A stretch of 6,367 nucleotides of DNA. Source: an uncultured Clostridia bacterium (lineage in GTDB: Bacteria; Bacillota; Clostridia; Oscillospirales; Acutalibacteraceae). Positions 1 through 6,330 of this stretch are shown in pieces (the first letter of the stretch is position 1; each line of letters opens with the position of its first letter). The stretch spans positions 1-6,367 of the forward strand of contig CAMWIZ010000051.1 in assembly GCA_947174455.1 (NCBI GenBank), read 5' to 3'. A program made the position numbers and the translations under genes. The notes below the pieces were generated by a model. The model saw nothing but the letters and a program-made list of their open reading frames with translations. It was not told the origin of the DNA and did not search any database.

Positions 1-1
1 T

Positions 2-685
2 ACCCAAAATCCTGAGGACTTTTTAAACGGTTTGACAGGCGACGGATTTGACAATCTTGCTGAGGATAAATCTCGTGAGCCAAGGGCGATAAAGCCGCCC
101 CGACCGCAAAAGGTTAAAAGGCAGCACGACGGTAACGCAGTGCTCAATACAGTGCTTGCATTTTTACTTATTGCGATAATAGGGGTTGTTGTATGGCTGT
201 TTATATCGGGTGTGTTTACTTTGCCTGGGTTTATTGCTGAAAAATTAGGTATGGAAGACGATATATCCGATTCCGATGTCGCGTCGCTTTCGTCTAATTT
301 TGTTGGGGATTTTTACAGTTCTTCAGAGAGAGAATCGGACGATGTGTCTGAGGAATCTGACGAAGATACTGACAGCTCTAATATTCTTGATGATTTACTC
401 AGCGATTTGCTCAGTTCCGATGAGGAGTCCTCGCAGGATGAGTCATCAGATGAATACAGCGATGATTATTGGGAAGATGAATCCTCTGACGACTATTTAT
501 GGAACGATAGTACTGTGTCCTCGGATCTTTTCGGTGATATTACGTCAAGCATTGTTTCTGCATGGGACACAACCGTCAGCAGTGTCATTGACGGTGTTGC
601 GTCAGGAGCCGAAAATTTTGTATCCGATGTTTTAGGTCAAAACGCAGAAGGCGATACATCATCAAATGACGAATATTATCCATAA
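2..685 (+). CDS. Partial single-pass membrane protein with acidic Ser/Asp/Glu-rich tail (5' end outside window)
   Basis: I do not recognise a named family. The frame is open to the left edge (first visible residues TQNPEDFLNGL), and the first in-frame start-like codon, TTG at 32, has no Shine-Dalgarno site, so I read this as a 227-residue C-terminal fragment. Numbering from the first visible residue, 25-42 is basic and proline-rich, about 47-69 is one hydrophobic helix, and about 85-170 is very rich in Ser, Asp and Glu with loose repeats such as DESSD. The rest is Ser/Thr/Asp-rich and ends DEYYP. The basic patch before the helix predicts N-terminus inside and acidic tail outside (positive-inside rule). 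There is no sortase motif or enzymatic motif. The missing N-terminal part could hold a cytoplasmic domain such as a zinc ribbon, but that is speculation. A strong terminator follows 11 bases after the stop, so this is the last gene of its transcript. Confidence 0.75.
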   Translation, partial: TQNPEDFLNGLTGDGFDNLAEDKSREPRAIKPPRPQKVKRQHDGNAVLNTVLAFLLIAIIGVVVWLFISGVFTLPGFIAEKLGMEDDISDSDVASLSSNFVGDFYSSSERESDDVSEESDEDTDSSNILDDLLSDLLSSDEESSQDESSDEYSDDYWEDESSDDYLWNDSTVSSDLFGDITSSIVSAWDTTVSSVIDGVASGAENFVSDVLGQNAEGDTSSNDEYYP

Positions 686-696
686 CCAAAGATCGT

Positions 697-732
697 AAAT
701 ACCGCCCGAATTTATAATTCGAGCGGTATTTT
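697..732 (+). terminator. Rho-independent terminator after the acidic membrane protein gene
   Basis: Two 16-base arms (697-712 and 716-731) pair with a single C/A mismatch around a three-base loop TAT. The right arm ends in TTTT (729-732). The hairpin begins 11 bases after the stop codon at 683-685. Because the left arm starts with AAA and the core is near-symmetrical it could also act weakly on the other strand, but no minus-strand gene ends here. Confidence 0.85.
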
Positions 733-739
733 GTAGGTA

Positions 740-767
740 TTGACATTTCTTACAATTATGTTATACT
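740..767 (+). promoter_or_regulatory. Sigma-A type promoter with extended -10, for the DUF4430 gene
   Basis: A perfect -35 TTGACA (740-745) is followed after 16 bases by TATACT (762-767). A TG at 759-760, one base before the hexamer, gives an extended -10. Transcription would begin around 774-776, leaving a leader of about 30 bases before the start codon. It lies just downstream of the preceding terminator, so the next gene should be an independent transcription unit. I see no clear operator palindrome over it. Confidence 0.8.
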
Positions 768-806
768 TATGACACGGACAATGCTTTTAATACGAAGGAG
801 AAGAAT

Positions 807-1811
807 ATGAAAAATTTCAAGAAAATTAAAGGTTCAGCTTTTATAGCCACAGCTATGGCGGTTCTGACGTTTATGTCTGTTACAACGGCATACGCAGACA
901 CCGACTCAAGTACAAGTGTTGATTATGATATTACATTTAGGGTTGAAGCTCCTAATAAAAATCTATACTACGGTTCACTTTCAGTTCCCGGCAGTGATTC
1001 ACTTACAGCGGCAGATGCATTGGCTTATCTTGATGAAAAGTCCGATGAGTTAGAATTTATCGGTGTGGATTCAGGTTATGTTACACAGGTAAATGGTATC
1101 TCAGCAGGAATGTTTGGCGGTTGGGATGGCTGGTACTATGCAGTTAATAATACTTCACCCGACGTTGGCATGGATTCATATGCTCTTTCAAGCGGTGACA
1201 GCGTAGTACTGTATTACGGCGGTTACCCTTGCCAGATTCCAACAGCGGATACATCAAAGCTTAACAGTGACGGTATAATTAAATTTACAAGCCTTGATAC
1301 TGAGTACGATGCGGATTTTAATTCCACAAAGGTTTTGCACAGTGTTGAGGGGGCAGAAGTAACTGTAAGCGGTGAAAAGTACACAACCAATGCCGACGGA
1401 GAGATTAACATCACAGGTATAAAAACCACAGGCGAGCTTGCTGTGTCCATTGAAAAGAAAGACGAAACAGGTGCACCTGCTGTTCTTAGATTTGCACCCG
1501 ATTTCACAGTGAATTATGCAGGTACTTCAACTGATACCGACACAGAGTCTGATACAGACAGTGCCAGCGATTCTGATAACGATACTGAAACAGACAGTGA
1601 CAATACTTCCTCAAATACATCGAGAGTTACATCTGCATCAAACAATGCGACAAAGTCAACAGGAGTTGTTTCTACTGCTTCAAGATCTGCTGCACAGACA
1701 CTTAACGCCACATCAACAGGTGACGGAAGAATTTATATGACTGTAGGCATATTGGCTGTTGTTCTTGTTATAGTAATCCTGATGCTGCTTTTGAAGAAAA
1801 AAGATAAGTAA
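807..1811 (+). CDS. Secreted, membrane-anchored DUF4430 domain protein
   Basis: A 334-residue surface protein. The ATG has a strong site AAGGAG (795-800) six bases upstream. Residues 1-30 form a signal peptide (basic start, hydrophobic core, predicted cut after AYA at 28-30). Residues ~40-138 match DUF4430 (Pfam PF14478, related to the transcobalamin C-terminal domain): the hallmark is GGWDGWYYAVN (104-114) followed by VGMDSYALSSGDSV (120-133). Residues ~157-237 look like a second small beta domain with a VEGAEVTVSG...TNADGEI pattern, as in carboxypeptidase-regulatory or Cna-B-like folds; this is inferred from pattern only. Residues 240-305 are a Ser/Thr/Asp stalk. A hydrophobic helix (~309-329) and KKKDK end the protein, so it should be tethered to the membrane with its domains outside. 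A ligand role (corrinoid or other small molecule) is possible from the fold but not shown: no uptake genes are adjacent. It is transcribed alone. Confidence 0.88.
   Translation: MKNFKKIKGSAFIATAMAVLTFMSVTTAYADTDSSTSVDYDITFRVEAPNKNLYYGSLSVPGSDSLTAADALAYLDEKSDELEFIGVDSGYVTQVNGISAGMFGGWDGWYYAVNNTSPDVGMDSYALSSGDSVVLYYGGYPCQIPTADTSKLNSDGIIKFTSLDTEYDADFNSTKVLHSVEGAEVTVSGEKYTTNADGEINITGIKTTGELAVSIEKKDETGAPAVLRFAPDFTVNYAGTSTDTDTESDTDSASDSDNDTETDSDNTSSNTSRVTSASNNATKSTGVVSTASRSAAQTLNATSTGDGRIYMTVGILAVVLVIVILMLLLKKKDK
1554..1599 (+). repeat. Short direct repeat in the Ser/Asp stalk coding region
   Basis: The ten-base unit ACAGACAGTG occurs at 1554-1563 and again at 1590-1599, exactly 36 bases (12 codons) apart, inside the low-complexity Asp/Ser/Thr stretch of the DUF4430 protein. 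Recombination or slippage between copies would keep the frame and only change stalk length, so strains may differ here. Confidence 0.5.
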
Positions 1812-1822
1812 CTATAAAAATG

Positions 1823-1865
1823 AAAGCGACAGATAGCGGGGGAATCCTCTGTCTGTCGCTTTTTT
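1823..1865 (+). terminator. Terminator between the convergent DUF4430 gene and ABC exporter operon
   Basis: Arms AAAGCGACAGA (1823-1833) and TCTGTCGCTTT (1852-1862) pair perfectly. Several further inner pairs are possible around a G-rich loop, and a run of six T closes it (1860-1865). It starts 11 bases after the stop of the DUF4430 gene. On the minus strand the same stem is followed by TTTCATTTTTA, a weaker U-tract, so it may also serve the exporter operon that ends at 1900. Confidence 0.85.
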
Positions 1866-1899
1866 ATATGATTATTCTTTGGTTTTGAATACCCAACTC

Positions 1900-3642
1900 C
1901 TAGCTGAATTGGCTGTTATACAGTTTTGCGTAAAATCCGTTTTTGCTCAGCAATTCGTTGTGCGTACCCTGTTCAATAATGTTTCCGTCCTTCATAACTA
2001 AAATTATGTCAGCCCCCATTATAGTTGATAAACGGTGTGCAACTATAAAGCTTGTTCTGCCTTCCATCATTTTAGCAAACGAATGCTGTATTCTTAACTC
2101 AGTTCTTGTGTCAATGGATGACGTTGCTTCATCAAGTATTAGCATAGGCGGAATGCTAAGCATAATTCTTGTAATGCACAGAAGCTGCTTTTGTCCTTGC
2201 GAAAGTCCGCAGTTGTCATTTATAACTGTTTCATAACCGTTTGGCAGACGCTTTATAAAGCTGTGTGCGTGAGTTATCTTTGCAGCCTGAATTATCTCCT
2301 CATCAGTTGCGTCAGGCTTTCCCATAACTATATTTTCACGAACAGTTCCGTTTTTTAGCCATGTTTCCTGCAAAACCATACCGTATGATGTTCGCAGACT
2401 TCCTCTTGTTAGATTGCGAATATCAGTATTGTCCACAGTAATTTTACCCTCATTAACATCATAGAAACGCATCAACAGATTTATAAGCGTTGTTTTTCCG
2501 CATCCTGTAGGACCGACTATGGCAACTCTTTGACCGGGTTTAACGTTTAGATTGAAGTTTTGTATCAGCTTGGTGTCAGCAGTGTATGAAAAACTGACGT
2601 TTTCAAGTGTTACCTTTCCTTTTGCATCACTAAGCACTACAGCATCGTCTGCATCGGGGACTTGTGGTTTTTCCTCAATAAGTTCAAAGATTCTGTCCGC
2701 ACACGCTAAAGCATTTTGCAGCTCTGTGATAACTCCCGATATTTCATTAAACGGCTTTGTGTACTGATTGGCATAGCTTAAAAAGCAAGAAAGTCCCCCA
2801 ACTGTCATAACTCCGTTAATCGCTGCATATGCCCCTGCAAGTCCAACGCTTGCATATATCAAACTGTTTATAAATCTTGTCGTTGGGTTTGTAAGAGATG
2901 AGAAAAATATTGCTTTTATAGACGCACCCGTCAGCCTATCGTTTATTTCGTCGAATTTTTTAAGTGATTCTTCCTCATAGGAGAATGCCTGTACAACCTT
3001 TTGATTTCCTATCATTTCATCAATAAGTGCAGTTTGATTTCCTCTGATTTCTGACTGCTGTTTAAACATTCTGTAGGTGCTTTTTGCAATAAATCTTGCA
3101 ACCAAAAGTGATATAGGCGTCAGCACAACAACTATTGCCGTGATTTTTATGTTTATTGACAGCATAAAAACCAATGTTCCGAATATGGTTACTATCCCCG
3201 TGAAGAACTGAGTAAATCCCATCAGCAAACCGTCTGCAAATTGGTCTACGTCCGCAATAAGCCTACTTACAAGCTCGCCGTGTCGGTGAGAGTCAATGTA
3301 GCTAAGGGGAAGTCTTTGCAGCTTATTAAATGCTTCATTGCGAATGTCGCATACAGTTTGATATGTCACTCTGTTGTTAATGGCATTCATCAGCCACTGA
3401 AGCAACGCCGTTATGGTTATAATTACACCTACTTTTAGCAATATCGGTGCAATTCCGCTGAAATCTACGTTGTCTTTGTCAACTATTAAATCAATGGCTC
3501 TGCCGACCAGAATAGGTATATAAAGTGAAAAAGCAACTGTTACCGCTGAAAGAATGATTGATAGCAAAACTTGCAGCTTATACTTGCCGATGTATCTAAG
3601 CACCTTTTTGAGGGCTGAGGTTTGCTTTTTGTTTTTTTTCAT
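1900..3642 (-). CDS. Heterodimeric ABC exporter half with the catalytic (consensus) Walker B; second gene of the pair
   Basis: A 580-residue half-transporter: N-terminal six-helix exporter domain (about 20-305; ABC_membrane, PF00664) fused to an ATPase domain (about 343-575; ABC_tran, PF00005). Visible motifs are Walker A GPTGCGKT (377-384), Q-loop Gln425, signature LSQGQ (480-484) in place of LSGGQ, Walker B LILDE with Asp504 and catalytic Glu505, and switch His536 in VAHRLST. The intact Glu and His with an altered signature are typical of the catalytic partner in heterodimeric exporters such as TM287/288, LmrCD and BmrCD. It should pair with the product of 3639-5369. The start codon overlaps that gene's stop as ATGA (3639-3642), with AAGGAGG (3653-3659) ten bases upstream. 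Exporters of this class expel drugs, lipids or peptides; the substrate cannot be told from sequence. The protein ends NSQFS, echoing DSQFS near the end of its partner. Confidence 0.93.
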   Translation of the reverse strand: MKKNKKQTSALKKVLRYIGKYKLQVLLSIILSAVTVAFSLYIPILVGRAIDLIVDKDNVDFSGIAPILLKVGVIITITALLQWLMNAINNRVTYQTVCDIRNEAFNKLQRLPLSYIDSHRHGELVSRLIADVDQFADGLLMGFTQFFTGIVTIFGTLVFMLSINIKITAIVVVLTPISLLVARFIAKSTYRMFKQQSEIRGNQTALIDEMIGNQKVVQAFSYEEESLKKFDEINDRLTGASIKAIFFSSLTNPTTRFINSLIYASVGLAGAYAAINGVMTVGGLSCFLSYANQYTKPFNEISGVITELQNALACADRIFELIEEKPQVPDADDAVVLSDAKGKVTLENVSFSYTADTKLIQNFNLNVKPGQRVAIVGPTGCGKTTLINLLMRFYDVNEGKITVDNTDIRNLTRGSLRTSYGMVLQETWLKNGTVRENIVMGKPDATDEEIIQAAKITHAHSFIKRLPNGYETVINDNCGLSQGQKQLLCITRIMLSIPPMLILDEATSSIDTRTELRIQHSFAKMMEGRTSFIVAHRLSTIMGADIILVMKDGNIIEQGTHNELLSKNGFYAKLYNSQFS

Positions 3643-5369
3643 TGTTTGTTGCCCTCCTTGCTGAATTGTGAGTCGTTTATTTCCTTATAGATGGGGCAGC
3701 TTTCTAAAAGTTCTTCATGTGAGCCTATTCCGACTGCCTCGCCGTCGTCAAGCACAATGATTTTATCGGCGTGACGGATTGATGAGGTTCGCTGAGATAC
3801 AATAAAAATTGCGGGAGAGTTTTTCATTTCTCTGAGCGATTTTCTCAAAGCCGCATCTGTAGCGTAGTCAAGGGCAGAGGAGCTGTCGTCAAGGATAAGT
3901 ATTTGCGGATTTCCAACCAAAGCTCTTGCTATTGTCAGACGCTGACGCTGACCGCCCGACAGATTTTTTCCGCCTTGCTCAATGACGTAGTCAAGTCCAC
4001 CGTCCTTTCTGTCTACTATCTCCATAGCCTGTGCTGTTTTCAGTGCAGTGCATATTTCTTCATCGGTGGCGTCTTTTTTACCCCACTGCATATTTTCACG
4101 AATTGATCCTTTAAACAATACCGCCTTTTGCGGAACAATTCCGTAAAGCTGTCTGAGCTGCCCTGTGGGGTAGTTTTTTACATTAACACCGTTAACGAGG
4201 ACTTCGCCCTCCTCAACATCATAAAAACGTGCTATTATGTTGACAAGTGAGGTTTTGCCCGAACCTGTTCCGCCAATTATTCCAACTGTTTCACCTGCTT
4301 TAACTTTTAAATTTATGTTTGAAAGCGACAGTTCAGCTGAATTTTTATAACGCAGACAAGCATTGTTCAGTTCAACAATATATTTGCTGTTGATGCTGTT
4401 AACTTCTGTATTCTTTTCCTTTACAGACGGCTCAATTTCCAAAACAGCTTGTATTCTGTTGCCACAGGCGACGCTTTTTGTAATGTTGATTATAAGATTA
4501 GCAAGCTTAATAAGTTCAACGAGAATTTGTGACATATAGTTGTACAATGCTACAACTGCACCTTGTGTGAGCAAACCAATGTTTACCTGAATAGCACCAA
4601 TGTAAATTAAAATGATAATGGCAGCATTGATTATGAGAAAAGTCAGCGGATTCATAAGTGCTGATATTTTGCCCGTGAACTTTTGCAGTGCAGTTAAGAT
4701 ATCATTGGCTTTTTCAAAATCCTTAATTTCTTCGTTCTCCTTGCAAAAAGCACGTATAACACGTACACCCGACAAATTGTCCCTTGTGATACCAAGAACA
4801 CCGTCAAGCTTGCCTTGAATTTTGTTGTACAGTGGTATGCAGCCGAGCATAATGCCAAATACCACGATTGAGAGCAAAATTATTTCCGCAACAAAAACGA
4901 GGGCAGATTTTGTGTCAATCGTAAAAGCCATTATCATCGCACCAAATACTATAAACGGTGAACGCAAAAACAACCTTAGTGTGAGATTGACACCGTTTTG
5001 AACTTGGTTCATATCACTGGTAAGTCTTGTTATAAGTGTAGATGTTCCAACCTCGTCAATTTCGGTGTATGACAGGTTTTGTATATGTTCAAAGAGTTTT
5101 CGTCTTACCTGTGCAGTGAAGCTGACCGCAGCTTTTGCAGAGAAATACTGTGCAGTTACAGAGCATACAAGTCCGGCAAGTCCAAGTCCTGCCATAATTA
5201 AGCACATACGCATAACGTAGCGTGTATCTCCGTTCGCTATGCCAACATCAATTATAGATGCAACGACAAGAGGAACTATCAGTTCAAAACACGCTTCAAT
5301 CATCTTGAATAAAGGAGCAAGTACAGTTTCCTTTATATAGCCTTTTAAATAAACAAGAAGCTTCCCCAC
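3639..5369 (-). CDS. Heterodimeric ABC exporter half with degenerate ATP site; first gene of the pair
   Basis: Read from GTG at 5369 this is 576 residues, a normal half-exporter: six membrane helices (about 16-293) then an ATPase domain (about 330-560). Motifs are Walker A GGTGSGKT (366-373), Q-loop Gln414, a canonical signature LSGGQ (470-474), Walker B LILDD with Asp494 followed by Asp495 where the catalytic Glu should be, and Gln526 where the switch His should be (VSQRTSS). Asp and Gln at these places mark the non-hydrolysing half of heterodimeric exporters. Its intact LSGGQ would complete the active site of the partner encoded at 1900-3642, while its own Walker motifs face the partner's altered LSQGQ. 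I chose GTG over the in-frame TTG at 5384 because GGGGGT (5377-5382) lies seven bases before the GTG, whereas the TTG has no site, and MGKLLVYLKGYIKE resembles the usual family start. The genes overlap by four bases, so co-translation is likely. No regulator gene is adjacent. Confidence 0.92.
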   Translation of the reverse strand: MGKLLVYLKGYIKETVLAPLFKMIEACFELIVPLVVASIIDVGIANGDTRYVMRMCLIMAGLGLAGLVCSVTAQYFSAKAAVSFTAQVRRKLFEHIQNLSYTEIDEVGTSTLITRLTSDMNQVQNGVNLTLRLFLRSPFIVFGAMIMAFTIDTKSALVFVAEIILLSIVVFGIMLGCIPLYNKIQGKLDGVLGITRDNLSGVRVIRAFCKENEEIKDFEKANDILTALQKFTGKISALMNPLTFLIINAAIIILIYIGAIQVNIGLLTQGAVVALYNYMSQILVELIKLANLIINITKSVACGNRIQAVLEIEPSVKEKNTEVNSINSKYIVELNNACLRYKNSAELSLSNINLKVKAGETVGIIGGTGSGKTSLVNIIARFYDVEEGEVLVNGVNVKNYPTGQLRQLYGIVPQKAVLFKGSIRENMQWGKKDATDEEICTALKTAQAMEIVDRKDGGLDYVIEQGGKNLSGGQRQRLTIARALVGNPQILILDDSSSALDYATDAALRKSLREMKNSPAIFIVSQRTSSIRHADKIIVLDDGEAVGIGSHEELLESCPIYKEINDSQFSKEGNKQ

Positions 5370-5376
5370 TTTATCT

Positions 5377-5382
5377 ACCCCC
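5377..5382 (-). promoter_or_regulatory. Ribosome binding site that sets the GTG start of the exporter operon
   Basis: The minus strand reads GGGGGT, one mismatch from GGAGGT, seven bases before GTG at 5369-5367. It lies downstream of the TTG at 5384 that would give the longest frame, which argues against that TTG. Confidence 0.65.
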
Positions 5383-5389
5383 AATTTAT

Positions 5390-5431
5390 CGGTACTGTAT
5401 TTAGAACGGTACCGAACTGTTAATATACTGT
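5390..5431 (-). promoter_or_regulatory. Candidate operator cluster upstream of the ABC exporter operon
   Basis: Just before the operon start are two copies of an eight-base motif, CGGTACTG (5390-5397) and the perfect palindrome CGGTACCG (5407-5414). There are also three copies of ACTGT on the plus strand (5394-5398, 5416-5420, 5427-5431) whose starts are 22 and 11 bases apart, close to whole helical turns. Drug-exporter pairs are often controlled by a MarR-, TetR- or MerR-type protein, and this arrangement fits a repressor or activator site. No such regulator is encoded in the window. I found no convincing -35/-10 pair here: TATATT on the minus strand within 5420-5430 is a possible -10 but lacks a well-spaced -35. 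Confidence 0.4.
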
Positions 5432-5515
5432 AACTGCGTTAAACATATCTTTAATCTGTATGCTGACAGTATTTGCAGCTAATATTACAATCTTTTTAAA
5501 ATTTTATTATTTATA

Positions 5516-5553
5516 AAAAACAGCGATATATACAACCATACATCGCTGTTTTT
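5516..5553. terminator. Bidirectional rho-independent terminator
   Basis: Twelve-base perfect arms AAAAACAGCGAT (5516-5527) and ATCGCTGTTTTT (5542-5553) enclose a 14-base loop. The plus strand ends in TTTTT and the minus strand in TTTTTT followed by ATAA, so it should work both ways. On the minus strand it would stop transcripts leaving the O-antigen ligase-family gene before they enter the exporter operon about 150 bases further on. Confidence 0.8.
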
Positions 5554-5584
5554 ATGATAGCTTGTTTTTTATCTTTGAGAAAAC

Positions 5585-5705
5585 ACTGCACAATTACAGC
5601 TATGTGGCTGAATGTGCGGTATTGCCTTAATTCTGTAATCTATACAGATATTACCTAAAGGTAGTTATAACTGTAAGGCAACAGAAGATGTCAACCGTCT
5701 TTTTT
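5585..5705 (+). ncRNA. Candidate structured non-coding RNA of unknown family
   Basis: Four helices follow one another almost without gaps. Helix A is ACTGCACA-TT-CAGC (5585-5600, two bulged A) against GCTG-AA-TGTGCGGT (5607-5620). An eight-pair stem TTGCCTTA (5622-5629) / TAAGGCAA (5674-5681) encloses two hairpins: TCTGTA (5632-5637) / TACAGA (5643-5648), and TACC (5652-5655) / GGTA (5660-5663). Last is AAGATG (5685-5690) / CGTCTT (5696-5701), followed by T to 5705 like a terminator. The non-Watson-Crick pairs (5587-5618, 5689-5697, and marginal 5651-5664 and 5684-5702) are U-G on the plus strand but would be A-C on the minus strand, which favours plus-strand RNA. It is not a tRNA and matches no riboswitch consensus I can recall. 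A possible promoter is TATGAT (5553-5558) with TATACA (5529-5534), spaced 18, which is weak. It could instead be structured 3' UTR of the minus-strand gene or a DNA-level inverted repeat. Confidence 0.4.
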
Positions 5706-6330
5706 ATTGCTGTTTTTCCTCAAGCTCAAACTTGCGGATAAGTGCTTCTCCCAAGCCGAGGAATACGAAAAGAAACGGTGTTGTTATAGGCTGTGCGATG
5801 TTAAACATTGACTGTGCATTGTAGCAGATTATTACGAAAACAATAATCAACAAAGGCAGGGACTTTTTGCAGTGTTTAAAACCTCTTACCACTACAGAAA
5901 TCATAGCGGTAACGTAAGCGACAAGTCCTGTTATTCCTATTGTTACAAGATAATTTAGATACTCGTGGTGGGCACTGTCAAAGACACTTCCGTGTCTTTT
6001 AATCATATCTTGCCTGTACTTTTCCTTTATTATTTGACCGAAGGTGTCCGGTCCGCTGCCTATAAGCATATTTTTTATACCGTTATCCTTGAACAAAATT
6101 ATACTTCTAATCCATGCGTAACCACGGTGAGTACCCCATTGGTCGTTTAATCTTAAGTACTTGCCAAGCTTACCGAGATCTGTTTCTTTGTCAATAAAGC
6201 TGAAATATACGAACGGAAGCAGAACCGCAAGGAAGCACACAGCAACGAAACAAGCTGCAATAATTCGTACTTGTTTTGGGAATTCATTGTCACCCTCTTT
6301 CAGCACTAAAAGGTATACACCCACCGTGCT
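5704..6330 (-). CDS. O-antigen ligase/polymerase family protein, C-terminal fragment (5' end lost at contig edge)
   Basis: About 208 genuine residues of a multi-pass membrane protein of the O-antigen ligase/Wzy_C type (PF04932). Numbering from the codon at 6330-6328: a membrane helix at ~22-46, then a large outside loop (~47-122) with the family-like elements GTHRGYAWIRS (66-76), LIGSGPDTFG (89-98) and DSAHHEYLNYLVTIGITGL (118-136). Further helices lie at ~125-148, ~158-178 and ~183-198, and the tail is charged (KFELEEKQQ). In this family conserved Arg and His residues in the outside loop act in joining lipid-linked glycan chains. In a Gram-positive cell the likely job is capsule, exopolysaccharide or wall-glycan polymerisation or attachment, but no sugar genes are in view. 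Full-length members usually have about 400 or more residues with 10-12 helices, so roughly half is missing. The open frame continues upstream to 6357 as MGSEMCIRS, but that part is adapter and was left out. Confidence 0.85.
   Translation of the reverse strand, partial: STVGVYLLVLKEGDNEFPKQVRIIAACFVAVCFLAVLLPFVYFSFIDKETDLGKLGKYLRLNDQWGTHRGYAWIRSIILFKDNGIKNMLIGSGPDTFGQIIKEKYRQDMIKRHGSVFDSAHHEYLNYLVTIGITGLVAYVTAMISVVVRGFKHCKKSLPLLIIVFVIICYNAQSMFNIAQPITTPFLFVFLGLGEALIRKFELEEKQQ

Noticed and set aside
32..34. TTG as the true start of the first gene
   Set aside because: No Shine-Dalgarno site precedes it and the frame stays open to base 2, so the start is most likely outside the window.
276..635. 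119-codon frame on the plus strand
   Set aside because: It lies wholly inside the acidic membrane protein gene in another frame, lacks a ribosome site and has no family-like features.
1223..1711. Minus-strand and alternative-frame open stretches across the DUF4430 gene
   Set aside because: They are shadows of the repetitive Asp/Ser stalk and beta domain; compositions such as LSVSVSLSESL simply mirror the stalk codons.
5622..5681. Closed stem with two inner hairpins as a tRNA
   Set aside because: It has only two inner arms, no T-loop GGTTCGA-type sequence, no recognisable anticodon arm and no CCA-type end.
5585..5705. T-box or other known riboswitch
   Set aside because: The minus strand has AATACCGC, faintly like the T-box GGTACCGC element, but there is no specifier stem or following regulated gene, and no other riboswitch core that I know is present.
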